DNA from: Eikenella corrodens
Lineage (GTDB): Bacteria; Pseudomonadota; Gammaproteobacteria; Burkholderiales; Neisseriaceae
NCBI RefSeq assembly: GCF_003990355.1
Contig: NZ_CP034670.1
Coordinates: 1,302,001-1,366,000, forward strand
Direction: 5' to 3'
DNA: 64,000 nt
Shown piece by piece: positions 1 through 8,694 of this stretch (position 1 is the first letter of the stretch; the number at the start of each line of letters is the position of its first letter). A model generated the notes under the pieces. It was not told the DNA's origin and made no database searches. It saw only the letters and a list, made by a program, of their open reading frames with translations. The position numbers and the translations under genes are program-made.

Positions 1-16
1 GCCGTGTCATTGCAAT

Positions 17-30
17 TTTAATCCACTATA
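17..30. repeat. Terminal remnant of a Correia-type element
   Basis: The sequence ttttaatccactata matches the outer end of the CREEs found elsewhere in the window, but the interior and the other end are absent. The rest of positions 1-207 shows no convincing coding region. Confidence 0.35.
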
Positions 31-207
31 TTATGGTTGGGGCAAGGCGCGGATTGTAGCCCGATACTGTGTGAGATGGTGTTTACAGGCAAAAACTTAT
101 TTCTGCCATATGACAGGCTTAACTTCCGTGATCGCGTTACTCCGCCTTGACGTGCTTTCGTGTTGCCTGCGGTTCACTGCTTTATATCGAAAGCCAATAC
201 GGCTGGC

Positions 208-312
208 TATAGTGAATTAAATTTAAATCAGTACAGCGTTGGCTCGCCTTGCCGTAACGTGTGTACTGTCTGTGGCTCGCCGCCTTGTCCTGATTTAAAT
301 TTAATCACTATA
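208..312. repeat. Correia-type repeat element (CREE 1)
   Basis: A 105-bp element starts TATAGTGAATTAAATTTAAA-like and ends with the matching inverted repeat. The core contains the typical gcgttggctcgccttgccg and ctcgccgccttgtcctg segments. It lies downstream of the minus-strand DUF945 gene. The right end is slightly degraded (ttaatcactata instead of ttaatccactata). Confidence 0.9.
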
Positions 313-341
313 TAAACCGCTTTCATGCGGGGAGGAAATGG

Positions 342-379
342 TTTTCAGGTAGCCTGCCGGAATGCAGGCTACCTGAAAA
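342..379. terminator. Inverted DUS pair, likely terminator of the DUF945 gene
   Basis: TTTTCAGGTAGCCTGC and its complement GCAGGCTACCTGAAAA are separated by about 6 bases. This is a strong hairpin with a T-run in either direction, 22 bp past the stop of the minus-strand gene. It carries two copies of the Eikenella-type uptake sequence. Confidence 0.8.
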
Positions 380-400
380 ATAGGCGGATGCTTTGCCTGT

Positions 401-1717
401 TTAGGGTTTGCGGTAGATCAGGCGGATGGTGTCGCCTTCTTGTTTGGCTTCGGGAAGCTGGAGCAGCTTGGCGATGATTTGCCGGGTGTCTTCTTCGTTG
501 TAGATGCGGTTCGACCAGTCGGCAAAAGTATGGTTGGCTGCTTGGATAAAGCCTTGGTGGATTCGGATGTCGGCGCGATATTGCAGGTTCTGCACCAGGG
601 TTTCAGGCCGGATGTTGTCGATATTGCCGTATTGGCCCGGGGGCAGGGTGAGCTCGGCGTCGGCGGTGAGGGGGAAGCCGTCGAGTTTGATCTGGTTACC
701 TTGGGCTTGGATGCTCAGGCCGCTGTTGAGCATGGCGGTGGCGATCTCGCTCAGTTTGGTTTTGAACTCGTTACGCGGAATGCAGACGCTGCGTTGGCGG
801 GAGATCAGGTCGCTGAAAGATTGCATGGCCTGGGTGTTGAGGCCGTTGAAGCTGCTGTTCAATTGCAGGCCTTCGATGCTGTGTTTGCTGCCTGCACTTT
901 GGCCGGCGTTGCTGTCGTAGCGGTGGCCTTGTTGGGTGATGTCGATACGCTGGATGTTGAAGGCGCTGCCCCAGGAGGCGGCCGGGCCGTTGATGCTTTG
1001 GGTGCCGGTGGTTTTGATTTGACTGAAAACGATGCTGTTGCCGGGGGAGCTGATGAAGGTGAGGGCGGCGAGGGTGGTTTCGCTGCTGCCGCTCTGCAGC
1101 TTGCCGTGGCCGAGGAAGCTGTTTTGGCTGCGGTGGCTGAGGTTTTGCAGGCTGAAGCTGGTTTGGCCGGATTTGAGCTCGATGGCGGGGATGCTGAATT
1201 GGAACTCGGTGGGGATAAGTTCATTGTTTTCTTTGTTCAGGCTGACTTGGCCGTTGATGTCTTGCCAGGTGAGGGTGTTGCCGTCTTTCTGAATGGTGCG
1301 GCCGGGGAGGTTGAAGCTGGTTTGCACGTTGCCGCCCCAGCCGATGTGGCGGCGGACATTGAGGAGGAAGCCTTCGGGGAAGTAGGTGTTGAGCTGTTTG
1401 GAGTCGGATACGATGTAGATTTTGCTGTCGATGCGGTAGCCGGACAGGGAGCGATGGATGGTGTCGTTGCCCCGGATGGTGATTTTGTCGCCGGGCTGGC
1501 AGGGGTCGAACACGAGGTCGCCTTGCCATTGTGCGCTGCCGGACAGGATGCCCAGATTGGTTTGAGCCTGGAAATTGGCCAGGCCGAAGGAACGTTGCAT
1601 GAGCTCGGGGGAGTAGGCGTTGTCGGTGAGCTGTTGGTCGGCATAGAGGCTGCCGCCGACGGCTGCGCCACCGAGCACGAGAAGGCCGGTAATGCTGCCG
1701 ATGAGGGCTTTGTTCAT
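401..1717 (-). CDS. DUF945 (YdgA-like) family protein
   Basis: A 438-residue protein with one N-terminal membrane or signal segment (about residues 4-24, rich in Ala, Gly, Leu and Val), then a long soluble part expected outside the cytoplasmic membrane. The opening (ATAGVxxG-type helix followed by YADxQLxxNAYxPELM) is typical of the DUF945/YdgA family, whose role is not firmly known. I chose the ATG at 1717 because the membrane helix starts right after it. An in-frame ATG 14 codons upstream (1759) would add a charged leader that does not look like a signal peptide. No clear Shine-Dalgarno sequence precedes either start. The gene stands alone between two CREEs. Confidence 0.7.
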   Translation of the reverse strand: MNKALIGSITGLLVLGGAAVGGSLYADQQLTDNAYSPELMQRSFGLANFQAQTNLGILSGSAQWQGDLVFDPCQPGDKITIRGNDTIHRSLSGYRIDSKIYIVSDSKQLNTYFPEGFLLNVRRHIGWGGNVQTSFNLPGRTIQKDGNTLTWQDINGQVSLNKENNELIPTEFQFSIPAIELKSGQTSFSLQNLSHRSQNSFLGHGKLQSGSSETTLAALTFISSPGNSIVFSQIKTTGTQSINGPAASWGSAFNIQRIDITQQGHRYDSNAGQSAGSKHSIEGLQLNSSFNGLNTQAMQSFSDLISRQRSVCIPRNEFKTKLSEIATAMLNSGLSIQAQGNQIKLDGFPLTADAELTLPPGQYGNIDNIRPETLVQNLQYRADIRIHQGFIQAANHTFADWSNRIYNEEDTRQIIAKLLQLPEAKQEGDTIRLIYRKP

Positions 1718-1790
1718 GATGGGTTTTCGAGATAGTGTTGGAAGAGGGGATTTTAGCATGCCTGCGGTTTACCGGCTGGCGGGGGATCAA

Positions 1791-1896
1791 TATAGTGGAT
1801 TAAATTTAAATCAGGACAAGGCGGCGAGCCGCAGACAGTACAAATAGTACGGCAAGGCGAGACAACGCTGTACTGCTTTAAATTTAATTCACTATA
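1791..1896. repeat. Correia-type repeat element (CREE 2)
   Basis: A 106-bp element with ttaaatttaaa-type terminal inverted repeats and the agtacaaatagtacgg core variant. It lies in the promoter-proximal region upstream of the minus-strand DUF945 gene, so its outward end may influence that gene. Confidence 0.9.
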
Positions 1897-1945
1897 ATTG
1901 TTTTGGCTTTGCTGAGGCAATGGCTGGTTTAACTTTGCCCGAAAT

Positions 1946-1987
1946 ATTTTCAGGTAGCCTTTCGCGATGGGAAGGCTACCTGAAAAT
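1946..1987. terminator. Inverted DUS pair, likely terminator of the His-rich protein gene
   Basis: ATTTTCAGGTAGCCT and AGGCTACCTGAAAAT flank a 12-base loop, 16 bp past the stop of the minus-strand gene at 2003. Confidence 0.8.
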
Positions 1988-2002
1988 GGTTTCGGCATGG
2001 GT

Positions 2003-2341
2003 TTATTTAACGATTTCCACCGGGCCGTGGTCGTCGCAGTGGTCGCCGTGCTGGTGGTGCAGGCGGCCGTTTACGATGTAGTCGGTGTGGTCGCCGTGCG
2101 GCACGGCTTCGTGGCCGCAGCCTTCGCCGTGAACATGGCCGGCACAGGTTTGCACGGGGTGGCAGCCGTCGGGGTTGGTGGCGTTTACATCGAGGCTGTG
2201 TTCGTCGTAGTGGCCGTTGTGTTCATGGTGCAGGTGGCCGTCGTGGATGTAGTCGATGTGGTCGCCGTGTTTGACGGCGGTGTGGCCGCAGCCTTCGCCG
2301 TGAACGTGTTGGTGGTTGGCATGGGTATGGCAGTTGCTCAT
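2003..2341 (-). CDS. Histidine-rich tandem-repeat protein, probable metal binding
   Basis: A 112-residue protein made of two copies of one unit. Each copy contains HVHGEGCGHxAVxHGDHxDY followed by a variable -xxGxLHHxHxxHxD segment. About a quarter of the residues are His, with paired Cys, so zinc or other transition-metal binding is very likely. No signal peptide is seen, suggesting a cytosolic store or chaperone. The start has a good ribosome site (GAAAGGAAAC). Similar His-rich proteins occur in other proteobacteria without a proven role. The tandem copies differ enough to be an old duplication. Confidence 0.75.
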   Translation of the reverse strand: MSNCHTHANHQHVHGEGCGHTAVKHGDHIDYIHDGHLHHEHNGHYDEHSLDVNATNPDGCHPVQTCAGHVHGEGCGHEAVPHGDHTDYIVNGRLHHQHGDHCDDHGPVEIVK

Positions 2342-2442
2342 TTTGTTTCCTTTCTTCGGGATGTGTTTACAGATGGGACAATGATAGTGGAAACGGATAT
2401 TGATTGCAAGTAATTTATTGATTTATATAAATTTATAATTTA

Positions 2443-2468
2443 GTATAACGTAATGGGTAGGGTATAAC
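2443..2468 (-). promoter_or_regulatory. Direct repeat GTTATAC upstream of the His-rich gene, possible regulator site
   Basis: Read on the minus strand, GTTATAC occurs twice with starts 19 bp apart, about 100 bp upstream of the start codon in an AT-rich stretch. The half-site ATGTTATA resembles half of a Zur-type operator (TGTTAT...ATAACA), but no complete palindrome is present. The link to zinc is an inference from the protein. Confidence 0.25.
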
Positions 2469-2588
2469 ATTGAGTGGGTCGGTATCGCTGATGCCGGGTT
2501 TGTTTGCATTAAATCAAATATGAGGGGCTTGGGTGGATCACATCACCGCCGCCTGCATCGTTTCAATACATAGCCACCCGGAGGTGAG

Positions 2589-2627
2589 AGGCTACCTGAA
2601 AACCAGCCATCGGTTTTCAGGTAGCCT
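2589..2627. terminator. Inverted DUS pair, terminator of aspA
   Basis: AGGCTACCTGAAAACC and GGTTTTCAGGTAGCCT form a hairpin about 20 bp past the aspA stop on the minus strand. Confidence 0.8.
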
Positions 2628-2648
2628 TTTGCCTGTTTCAATTCAAGC

Positions 2649-4046
2649 TTACAAATGCGGATTGGCCAAGTTTTGTGGCGACAGGATGCGGTCGAGCTCG
2701 GCTTCGCTTAAGAGTTGGCGCTCCAGCACCACTTCGCGCACGGTTTTGCCGGTTTGGGCGCAGATTTTGCCCACCAGATCGCCGTTTTCATGGCCGATGT
2801 AGGGGTTAAGATAGGTTACCAGGCCGATGGAGTTGAAGACGTAGCGTTCGCAGATTTCGCGGTTTACCGTGATGTCGCGCACGCATTTGTCGGCCAGCGT
2901 AACGGCGGCGTTGCCTAAAAGCGAGATGCTTTCAAACATGGATTGCGCGATAACCGGTTCCATCACGTTGAGTTGGAGCTGGCCGGCTTCGGCGGCGAAG
3001 GTGATGGCGGTGTCGTTGCCGATTACTTTGAAGCAAACTTGGTTCACCACTTCGGGAATCACGGGGTTTACCTTGGCGGGCATAATCGATGAGCCTGCCT
3101 GCATTTCCGGCAGGTTGATTTCTTTCAGGCCGGCACGCGGGCCGGAGGAGAGCAGGCGCAGGTCGTTGCAGATTTTGGAGAGCTTCACGGCGGTGCGCTT
3201 CAGGGCACCGTGCACCATCACATAGGCGCCGCAGTCGGAGGTGGCTTCAATCAGGTTTTCGGTGAGCTTGCAGGGCAGGCCGCTGATTTCGGAGAGTTTC
3301 TGCACGGCCAGCGGCGCATAGCCTGGCGGCGTGTTGATGCCTGTGCCGATGGCGGTAGCGCCGAGATTTACTTCCAACAGCAGTTGGCGGGTGCGTTCGA
3401 GGTTGGTTTCTTCTTCTGCCAGCAGCACTTGGAAGGATTGGAATTCTTGGCCGACAGTCATGGGGACGGCATCTTGCAGCTGGGTGCGGCCCATTTTCAG
3501 GATGTCTTTGAATTCATCGGCTTTGGCAGCAAAGGTGTCTTTCAGGTGTGCCAGTTTGCCCAATAGTTCGCCGATGCTGGTGTACACGGCCAGCCGGAAG
3601 CCGGTGGGATAGGCGTCGTTGGTGGATTGGCTGGCGTTCACATGATCCATGGGGTTGACGATGTCGTAGCGGCCTTTTTCGTGGCCTAGTGCTTCCAATG
3701 CGAGGTTGGCGATGACTTCGTTGGTGTTCATGTTCACTGAAGTACCGGCGCCGCCTTGGAATACGTCGGATGGGAATTGGTCGAGGCAGCGGCCTTTGAG
3801 CAGCACTTCGTCGCAGGCTTGGGCAATGGCGGCGGCGATTTCGGGCTTGAGTGCGCCCAGCTCGCCGTTGGCCTGGGCAGCGGCTTTTTTCACCATCACC
3901 ATGCTGCGTACAAACTGGGGCACGTCGGAAATCTTCTGCCCGGAGATTTGGAAGTTTTCCACTGCGCGCAGGGTGTGGATGCCCCAATAGGCGGCTGCGG
4001 GGATTTCGCGTTCGCCTAGGAGGTCGTGTTCGGTGCGGGTTGTCAT
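2649..4046 (-). CDS. aspA: Aspartate ammonia-lyase (aspartase)
   Basis: A 466-residue member of the fumarase/aspartase superfamily that converts L-aspartate to fumarate and ammonia. The superfamily signature GSSIMPAKVNP is present near residue 320, and the substrate-binding blocks SQSTNDAYPT and GRTQLQDAVP are seen upstream. The length matches the family. I chose the ATG at 4046 because AAAGGA lies 8 bases before it; an upstream ATG at 4094 would overlap the adjacent CREE. The gene is single, followed by a DUS hairpin. Confidence 0.96.
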   Translation of the reverse strand: MTTRTEHDLLGEREIPAAAYWGIHTLRAVENFQISGQKISDVPQFVRSMVMVKKAAAQANGELGALKPEIAAAIAQACDEVLLKGRCLDQFPSDVFQGGAGTSVNMNTNEVIANLALEALGHEKGRYDIVNPMDHVNASQSTNDAYPTGFRLAVYTSIGELLGKLAHLKDTFAAKADEFKDILKMGRTQLQDAVPMTVGQEFQSFQVLLAEEETNLERTRQLLLEVNLGATAIGTGINTPPGYAPLAVQKLSEISGLPCKLTENLIEATSDCGAYVMVHGALKRTAVKLSKICNDLRLLSSGPRAGLKEINLPEMQAGSSIMPAKVNPVIPEVVNQVCFKVIGNDTAITFAAEAGQLQLNVMEPVIAQSMFESISLLGNAAVTLADKCVRDITVNREICERYVFNSIGLVTYLNPYIGHENGDLVGKICAQTGKTVREVVLERQLLSEAELDRILSPQNLANPHL

Positions 4047-4078
4047 GTTTGGATATCCTTTGAGTGAGGTAAGGTGGT

Positions 4079-4182
4079 TATAGTGGATTAACAAAAATCA
4101 GGACAAGGCGGCGAGCCGCAGACAGTACACACGTTACTGCAAGGCGAGCCAACGCTGTACTGGTTTTTGTTAATTCACTATA
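4079..4182. repeat. Correia-type repeat element (CREE 3)
   Basis: A 104-bp element with ttaacaaaaatc-type ends, located about 33 bp upstream of aspA. One terminus faces the aspA start, so it could supply promoter elements. Confidence 0.9.
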
Positions 4183-4280
4183 AAAGGGTTACTGGACTAT
4201 GCTAAGGGCGCGTTTGTTGGCCTTCATTGTCAACGAAATGATAGCAGTTCGTTGCTGCCCATGATTGGCGTTACATCAAA

Positions 4281-4320
4281 GAGGCTACCTGAAAAAGCAA
4301 AACGGTTTTCAGGTAGCCTC
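4281..4320. terminator. Inverted DUS pair, terminator of pip
   Basis: GAGGCTACCTGAAAA and TTTTCAGGTAGCCTC flank a short loop about 25 bp past the pip stop on the minus strand. Confidence 0.8.
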
Positions 4321-4344
4321 ATCGCGTGTGCTCGACGGAATTAA

Positions 4345-5283
4345 TCAAGCGCCGATCCGTTCGGCAAATTCATCGGTGGCCTGCACTAGGGCTTCGGCAA
4401 TAGCTGGGTTTTGCGCGTAGTGGCCGCTTTGGATAATACGCAGATCGGCCTGCGGCAGTGCCTGCTTCAAATCCCATGCGCTGCGGGTGGGGGTGCAGAG
4501 GTCGTAGCGGCCTTGCACGATGATGGTGGGGATATGCCGGATTTTATGGGCATTGGCCAAGATGGATTTATCACCCTGCAACCAGCCTTGGTGCATAAAA
4601 TAGTGGTTTTCGAAGCGGGCGATGGACAAAGAGGCTTGTGGGTCTTCATCTACCGGTTTGGGGTCGAACCAAATCAGCCAGCTTTCCCAATCTGCCCAAG
4701 CTTTGGCGGCAGGCAGATGCACGGCGGGGTCGGGTGAATTAAGCATCCAATAATAAGCCTCAACTAATGAACCGGCACGTTGCTCCGGCGGCACGGCAGC
4801 TAGATAGCGTTGCCATTGTTCGGGATAAATCATGCTCACGCCGCCTTCTTCGCTCAGCCAATTAATTTCAATTTGGCGGCAGAGGAAAATACCGCGCAAA
4901 ATCAAGCCGCGTACACGGTCGGGATAGGTTTCGGCATAGGCTAGGGAAAGGGTGCTGCCCCACGAGCCGCCGAATACCAGCCAGCTCTCGATGCCGAGCA
5001 TTTTTCTTACTTTTTCAATATCCTCCACCAAATCCCAAGTGGTATTTTCGCGAGTTTCGGCATAGGGGGTGGATTTGCCGCTGCCGCGTTGGTCGATGAT
5101 GATGACACGGTATTTTTCCGGATTGAAAAAACCCCGGCAAGCCGGACTAGATCCGGCACCGGGGCCACCGTGCAGGAAGATAACAGGGATGCCTGCGGGA
5201 TTACCGCTTTCCTCCCAGTAGATCGTGTGGAGCTCAGATACAGGCAGCATGCCGCTGCGGAGTGGTTCTTGAATCGGATACAT
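4345..5283 (-). CDS. pip: Proline iminopeptidase
   Basis: A 312-residue alpha/beta-hydrolase of peptidase family S33 that removes N-terminal proline. The oxyanion block HGGPGAGSS lies near residue 39, DQRGSGKSTP follows, and the nucleophile elbow GGSWGS is near residue 105. The late blocks QGRYDLCTPTRSAWDL (acidic catalytic residue) and SGHYA (catalytic His) complete the triad. There is no signal peptide, so it is cytosolic. The start at 5283 has GGAG nearby. The length is usual for the family. Confidence 0.95.
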   Translation of the reverse strand: MYPIQEPLRSGMLPVSELHTIYWEESGNPAGIPVIFLHGGPGAGSSPACRGFFNPEKYRVIIIDQRGSGKSTPYAETRENTTWDLVEDIEKVRKMLGIESWLVFGGSWGSTLSLAYAETYPDRVRGLILRGIFLCRQIEINWLSEEGGVSMIYPEQWQRYLAAVPPEQRAGSLVEAYYWMLNSPDPAVHLPAAKAWADWESWLIWFDPKPVDEDPQASLSIARFENHYFMHQGWLQGDKSILANAHKIRHIPTIIVQGRYDLCTPTRSAWDLKQALPQADLRIIQSGHYAQNPAIAEALVQATDEFAERIGA

Positions 5284-5375
5284 AAACTTCTCCTTAATTC
5301 AGAATTTGGACAGATATCGGTATTGCCTAACAGATGCTCATCGATACTCCGTTTGCCATCTGTATACAGATGTTC

Positions 5376-5456
5376 TAAAAAGGAATGATACGACGTTGGC
5401 TCGCTTTATGGTTAACCTAATACTATTTGTAGCTTGCCGCCTGGTTTCATTCCTAT
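5376..5456. repeat. Decayed Correia-like element with different ends
   Basis: The interior keeps CREE-like words (cgttggctcgc, tactatttgta, tgccgcct) in the right order and spacing. The ends are AGGAATGA and TCATTCCT instead of the usual TATAGTG repeats. It lies upstream of pip in a non-coding stretch that also holds a tandem repeat of gaaagactatata at 5459-5486. Confidence 0.4.
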
Positions 5457-5730
5457 TTGGAAAGACTATATAGAAAGACTATATAACGGCTCCGGGCATA
5501 TCGTAAGAATAATCATACACCATTTTGTCTATTTTTTAAATTTCCGTAAAGATTTGTTTTATTTAAATGGTTTAATAGAGTAGTGTTTTGGCTGGAATAC
5601 TCGATAGGTGCGGGTTAGCAGCCGTGAATTGTGTGTGGCTAAATAGCTTCATTTACATATAGTGGAGCTTCAACCCCAGCCTATCGAACTGTATGGAAAG
5701 CTGCTGCAGCAATATGAGGAAACACAATAA
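5457..5730. other. AT-rich non-coding stretch
   Basis: No open frame with coding character is seen. The only structure is the two-copy gaaagactatata repeat at the left edge and a DUS hairpin at the right edge. Confidence 0.5.
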
Positions 5731-5760
5731 AAGGCTACCTGAAAATTTTCAGGTAGCCTT
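5731..5760. terminator. Inverted DUS pair, terminator of the small lipoprotein gene
   Basis: A perfect 15-bp palindromic hairpin, AAGGCTACCTGAAAA with its complement and no loop, 17 bp past the stop of the minus-strand gene. Confidence 0.8.
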
Positions 5761-5776
5761 TGCTGATTCTGGCGGC

Positions 5777-6238
5777 TTATTTCAGCGGCTGCATGTTCAT
5801 TACTTCCATCAGGAAGTTGGTGAACGCCGGGTTGGCCGGGCGGTTTTGCATATTGGGCCAGCGCTGCTGCCAGCCCTGCAGGGCATTGCGAATGAAGATT
5901 TTGGACTGCTCGGCAGTGATACGGCCCTGCTGGCTCTGCACGGCAGAGCGCAGGTAAACTTCATACATGCTGTCGTCTACGCTGTTGCGGCCGACCAAGT
6001 TGATGCGGAAGCGGTTGAGCTGTTGCGCAGCCTGGGTTTTGGTCATGCGGCCTTTGGTTACTTCATAGCCCAAACGGGTGGCCTCGTTGCGGATTTTAGC
6101 CACATCGCCCCAATGGCTGGCGGCTAGGGTGTAGTTCGGCGAAGCCTGCGTATTTTGGCGTGTGCTATTGGGGGAAGAAAGGAGGTTACAGCCGCCGAGC
6201 AGGCCGGCAACGAGGAGGATGGGGATATATTTTTTCAT
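5777..6238 (-). CDS. Small lipoprotein of unknown function
   Basis: A 153-residue protein starting MKKYIPILLVAGLLGGC, a clear lipoprotein signal with lipobox LGGC (Cys about residue 17). The mature part is polar and mostly helical by eye, with no motif I recognise. The start at 6238 is chosen because the signal peptide begins there; the longer frame to 6304 would hide it. It follows cysK on the same strand but is 160 bp away, with the cysK terminator between, so it is probably transcribed separately. Confidence 0.7.
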   Translation of the reverse strand: MKKYIPILLVAGLLGGCNLLSSPNSTRQNTQASPNYTLAASHWGDVAKIRNEATRLGYEVTKGRMTKTQAAQQLNRFRINLVGRNSVDDSMYEVYLRSAVQSQQGRITAEQSKIFIRNALQGWQQRWPNMQNRPANPAFTNFLMEVMNMQPLK

Positions 6239-6359
6239 GTTTTGACTTAAGCTAACAGTTTCATCAATGTGGCTAACTATAGGGAAAATCAGTCGGCAGG
6301 GCAAGTTTTTGGCGGCTTCTCACAACAAATTTACAACATGCCGGCAGGTTGGGAATACG

Positions 6360-6386
6360 AAAAAAGCCGCATGGCTGCGGCTTTTC
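6360..6386 (-). terminator. Rho-independent terminator of cysK
   Basis: Read on the minus strand, AAAAGCCGC and GCGGCTTTTTT pair around a 6-base loop, starting 14 bp past the cysK stop. It is a GC stem with a T-run and contains no DUS. Confidence 0.8.
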
Positions 6387-6399
6387 CGGCAAGGCTGCC

Positions 6400-7338
6400 T
6401 TAGGAGGCAAGGTCTTCAAACAACGGGGTGGAAAGATAGCGTTCGCCGTTGGAAGGCAGAACCACCACGATGAGTTTGCCTTTGTTTTCCGGTTTTTTCG
6501 CCAGCTCCAATGCGGCCCAGATGGCGGCGCCGGAAGAGATACCCACTAGGAGACCTTCTTTGGCGGCGGCATCGCGGGCGGTATCGAAGGCGGCCTGGTT
6601 TTCCACGGTAATCACGCCGTCGTAGATTTCGGTGTTCAGGGTTTTCGGCACGAAGCCTGCGCCCAAGCCCTGAATCGGGTGCGGGCCTTTTTCGCCGCCG
6701 CTCAATACGGGGGAGGCGGCAGGCTCGACCGCATAGGCCTGCAGCGAGGGTTTGCGTTTTTTCAACACTTCGCCCACGCCGGTGAGCGTACCGCCGGTAC
6801 CCACGCCGGAAACGAAAATATCAACTTGGCCGTCGGTGTCGCGCCAAATTTCTTCGGCGGTGGTGCGGCGGTGGATTTCGGGATTGGCAGGGTTGTCGAA
6901 CTGGCGCGGCATAAAGTATTGGCCGGGGTGGGCGTCTACCAGCGCCTGGGCGCGGGCGATGGCGCCGGGCATGCCTTCCGCACCGGGAGTGAGGATGAGC
7001 TCGGCACCATAGGCGCGCAGCAGCATTTTGCGCTCTTTACTCATGGTTTCCGGCATGGTGATGACCAGTTTGTAGCCCAAGGCGGCGCAAACCATGGCCA
7101 GGCCGATACCGGTGTTGCCGCTGGTGGCTTCCACGATGGTGGTGCCGGGTTTGATTTGGCCGGTTTCTTCGGCGGCGCGGATCATGGAGATGGCGATGCG
7201 GTCTTTCACGCTGCTGCCGGGGTTGAAGTATTCCAGCTTGGCGGCTACCTTGCCGGGCAGGCCTTCGGCGAGGCGGTTGAGGTAAACCAGCGGGGTGTTG
7301 CCGATTAAATCGACGATGTTGTTGGCGATATTGCTCAT
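6400..7338 (-). CDS. cysK: Cysteine synthase A (O-acetylserine sulfhydrylase)
   Basis: A 312-residue PLP enzyme that makes L-cysteine from O-acetylserine and sulfide. The PLP lysine lies in NPGSSVKDRI (near residue 44), the phosphate-binding loop is TSGNTGIG, and GTGGT occurs mid-protein. The ATG at 7338 has AGGAG 9 bases upstream. Length and motifs fit CysK rather than CysM (no CysM-type EPxxG insert evident, though I cannot exclude it). It is divergent from fabH, with a 212-bp shared upstream region. Confidence 0.93.
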   Translation of the reverse strand: MSNIANNIVDLIGNTPLVYLNRLAEGLPGKVAAKLEYFNPGSSVKDRIAISMIRAAEETGQIKPGTTIVEATSGNTGIGLAMVCAALGYKLVITMPETMSKERKMLLRAYGAELILTPGAEGMPGAIARAQALVDAHPGQYFMPRQFDNPANPEIHRRTTAEEIWRDTDGQVDIFVSGVGTGGTLTGVGEVLKKRKPSLQAYAVEPAASPVLSGGEKGPHPIQGLGAGFVPKTLNTEIYDGVITVENQAAFDTARDAAAKEGLLVGISSGAAIWAALELAKKPENKGKLIVVVLPSNGERYLSTPLFEDLAS

Positions 7339-7550
7339 TTATGGGCTCCTGTGAAGTGTGAATCGGATGCGTGCGCATGATAATGGCAAAGCCGCAGGCA
7401 AACAAATAATTTGTTTTTGTATCTTTATATTTAAAAGGCATATGCAACGGTGGCATTTTGCATGAAGTTTGGAAAATCATAAGACAAATCCAGTGGAAAT
7501 CTTTAAAATACGCCGCTTCCGGCAGTAAACCATTCTAAAGCGAAACACTC

Positions 7551-8510
7551 ATGACCTACGCTAAAATCCTCGGTACCGGCAGCTACCTGCCGGCCAAAAC
7601 GCTCAGCAACGACGACCTCGCCAAAATCGTGGACACCTCGGACGAGTGGATTACCACCCGCACCGGCATCAAAACCCGCCACATCGCCGCCGACAACGAA
7701 AAATGCAGCGACTTGGCCGTGGCCGCCGCCCACAAAGCGCTGGAAGCCGCAGAGGTGGATGCAGATGAAATTGACTTAATCATCGTGGCCACTTCCACGC
7801 CCGATATGCAGTTCCCCGCCACTGCCACCATCGTGCAGCAGAAGCTCGGCATCAGCGGCTGCCCCGCGTTTGATGTGCAGGCCGTGTGTGCCGGCTTTAT
7901 GTATGCCATCACCACCGCCAATGCCTACATCAAAAGCGGTATGGCTAAAAAAGCCTTGGTCATCGGTGCCGATGTGTTCAGCCGCATCATGGACTGGACC
8001 GACCGGCGCACCTGCGTGCTGTTCGGCGACGGCGCCGGCGCCGTGGTGCTCGGCGTATCCGACGAGCCAGGCATCCTGCACAGCAAACTCTTGGCCGACG
8101 GCAGTTACGGACACCTGCTGCAAACCCCCGGCCAGATTGCCAACGGCGCCGTTTGCGGCACACCGTTTTTGCAGATGGACGGCCCCGGCGTATTCAAATT
8201 CGCCGTGAAAGCGCTGGCCAAAGTGGCCGAAGACGTGATTGCCGAAGCCGGTCTCACACCCGAGCAAATCGATTGGCTGGTACCGCATCAGGCCAACTAC
8301 CGCATTCTGGAAAGCACCGCCAAACACCTCAAACTCAGCATGGAAAAAGTAGTGCTCACCGTGCAGAATCACGGCAACACTTCCGCCGCCTCCATCCCCA
8401 TCGCCCTCGACTGGGGCGTACGCCACGGCAGCATCCGGCGCGGCCATACCCTGCTTTTAGAAGGCATCGGCGGCGGCTTCGCCTGGGGTGCGGTGCTGGT
8501 GAAATATTAG
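7551..8510 (+). CDS. fabH: Beta-ketoacyl-ACP synthase III
   Basis: A 319-residue thiolase-fold enzyme that starts fatty-acid synthesis by condensing acetyl-CoA with malonyl-ACP. The catalytic Cys is in AVCAGF (about residue 113), His in PHQANYRI (about 245) and Asn in NHGNTSAAS (about 275). The length is normal. It is monocistronic here, without plsX, fabD or acpP, which commonly flank fabH in other bacteria. A DUS hairpin follows the stop. Confidence 0.96.
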   Translation: MTYAKILGTGSYLPAKTLSNDDLAKIVDTSDEWITTRTGIKTRHIAADNEKCSDLAVAAAHKALEAAEVDADEIDLIIVATSTPDMQFPATATIVQQKLGISGCPAFDVQAVCAGFMYAITTANAYIKSGMAKKALVIGADVFSRIMDWTDRRTCVLFGDGAGAVVLGVSDEPGILHSKLLADGSYGHLLQTPGQIANGAVCGTPFLQMDGPGVFKFAVKALAKVAEDVIAEAGLTPEQIDWLVPHQANYRILESTAKHLKLSMEKVVLTVQNHGNTSAASIPIALDWGVRHGSIRRGHTLLLEGIGGGFAWGAVLVKY

Positions 8511-8538
8511 GCTGGCAGCTGCCTGTTAGGCAATCAAG

Positions 8539-8569
8539 AAAGGCTACCTGAAAGTTTCAGGTAGCCTTT
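8539..8569. terminator. Inverted DUS pair, terminator of fabH
   Basis: AAAGGCTACCTGAAA and TTTCAGGTAGCCTTT are separated by one base, starting 29 bp after the fabH stop. Confidence 0.8.
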
Positions 8570-8597
8570 TGGTTTCCAAACAACGCTTCCACAGGCT

Positions 8598-8638
8598 GTC
8601 TGAGTATGAAGTGCGACGCTATAGGTGCGTCGGCAGAC
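8598..8638 (+). promoter_or_regulatory. Two-tier hairpin in the leader of the phosphoethanolamine transferase gene
   Basis: CGACGC and GCGTCG pair around a 7-base loop, and outside them GTCTG and CAGAC also pair. The structure ends 57 bp before the start codon. No known riboswitch is recognised. A DUS copy sits between it and the start. Confidence 0.3.
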
Positions 8639-8694
8639 AAGGCCGTGCAGCTTTGTAGTAAAATCTGCCGTTTTGTTTTCAGGTAGCCTTTACC

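Noticed and set aside
440..1735. A 431-codon open frame on the plus strand
   Set aside because: It is the antisense shadow of the DUF945 gene: low-complexity Gly/Val/Ala composition and no domain, while the minus frame shows a membrane helix and family pattern.
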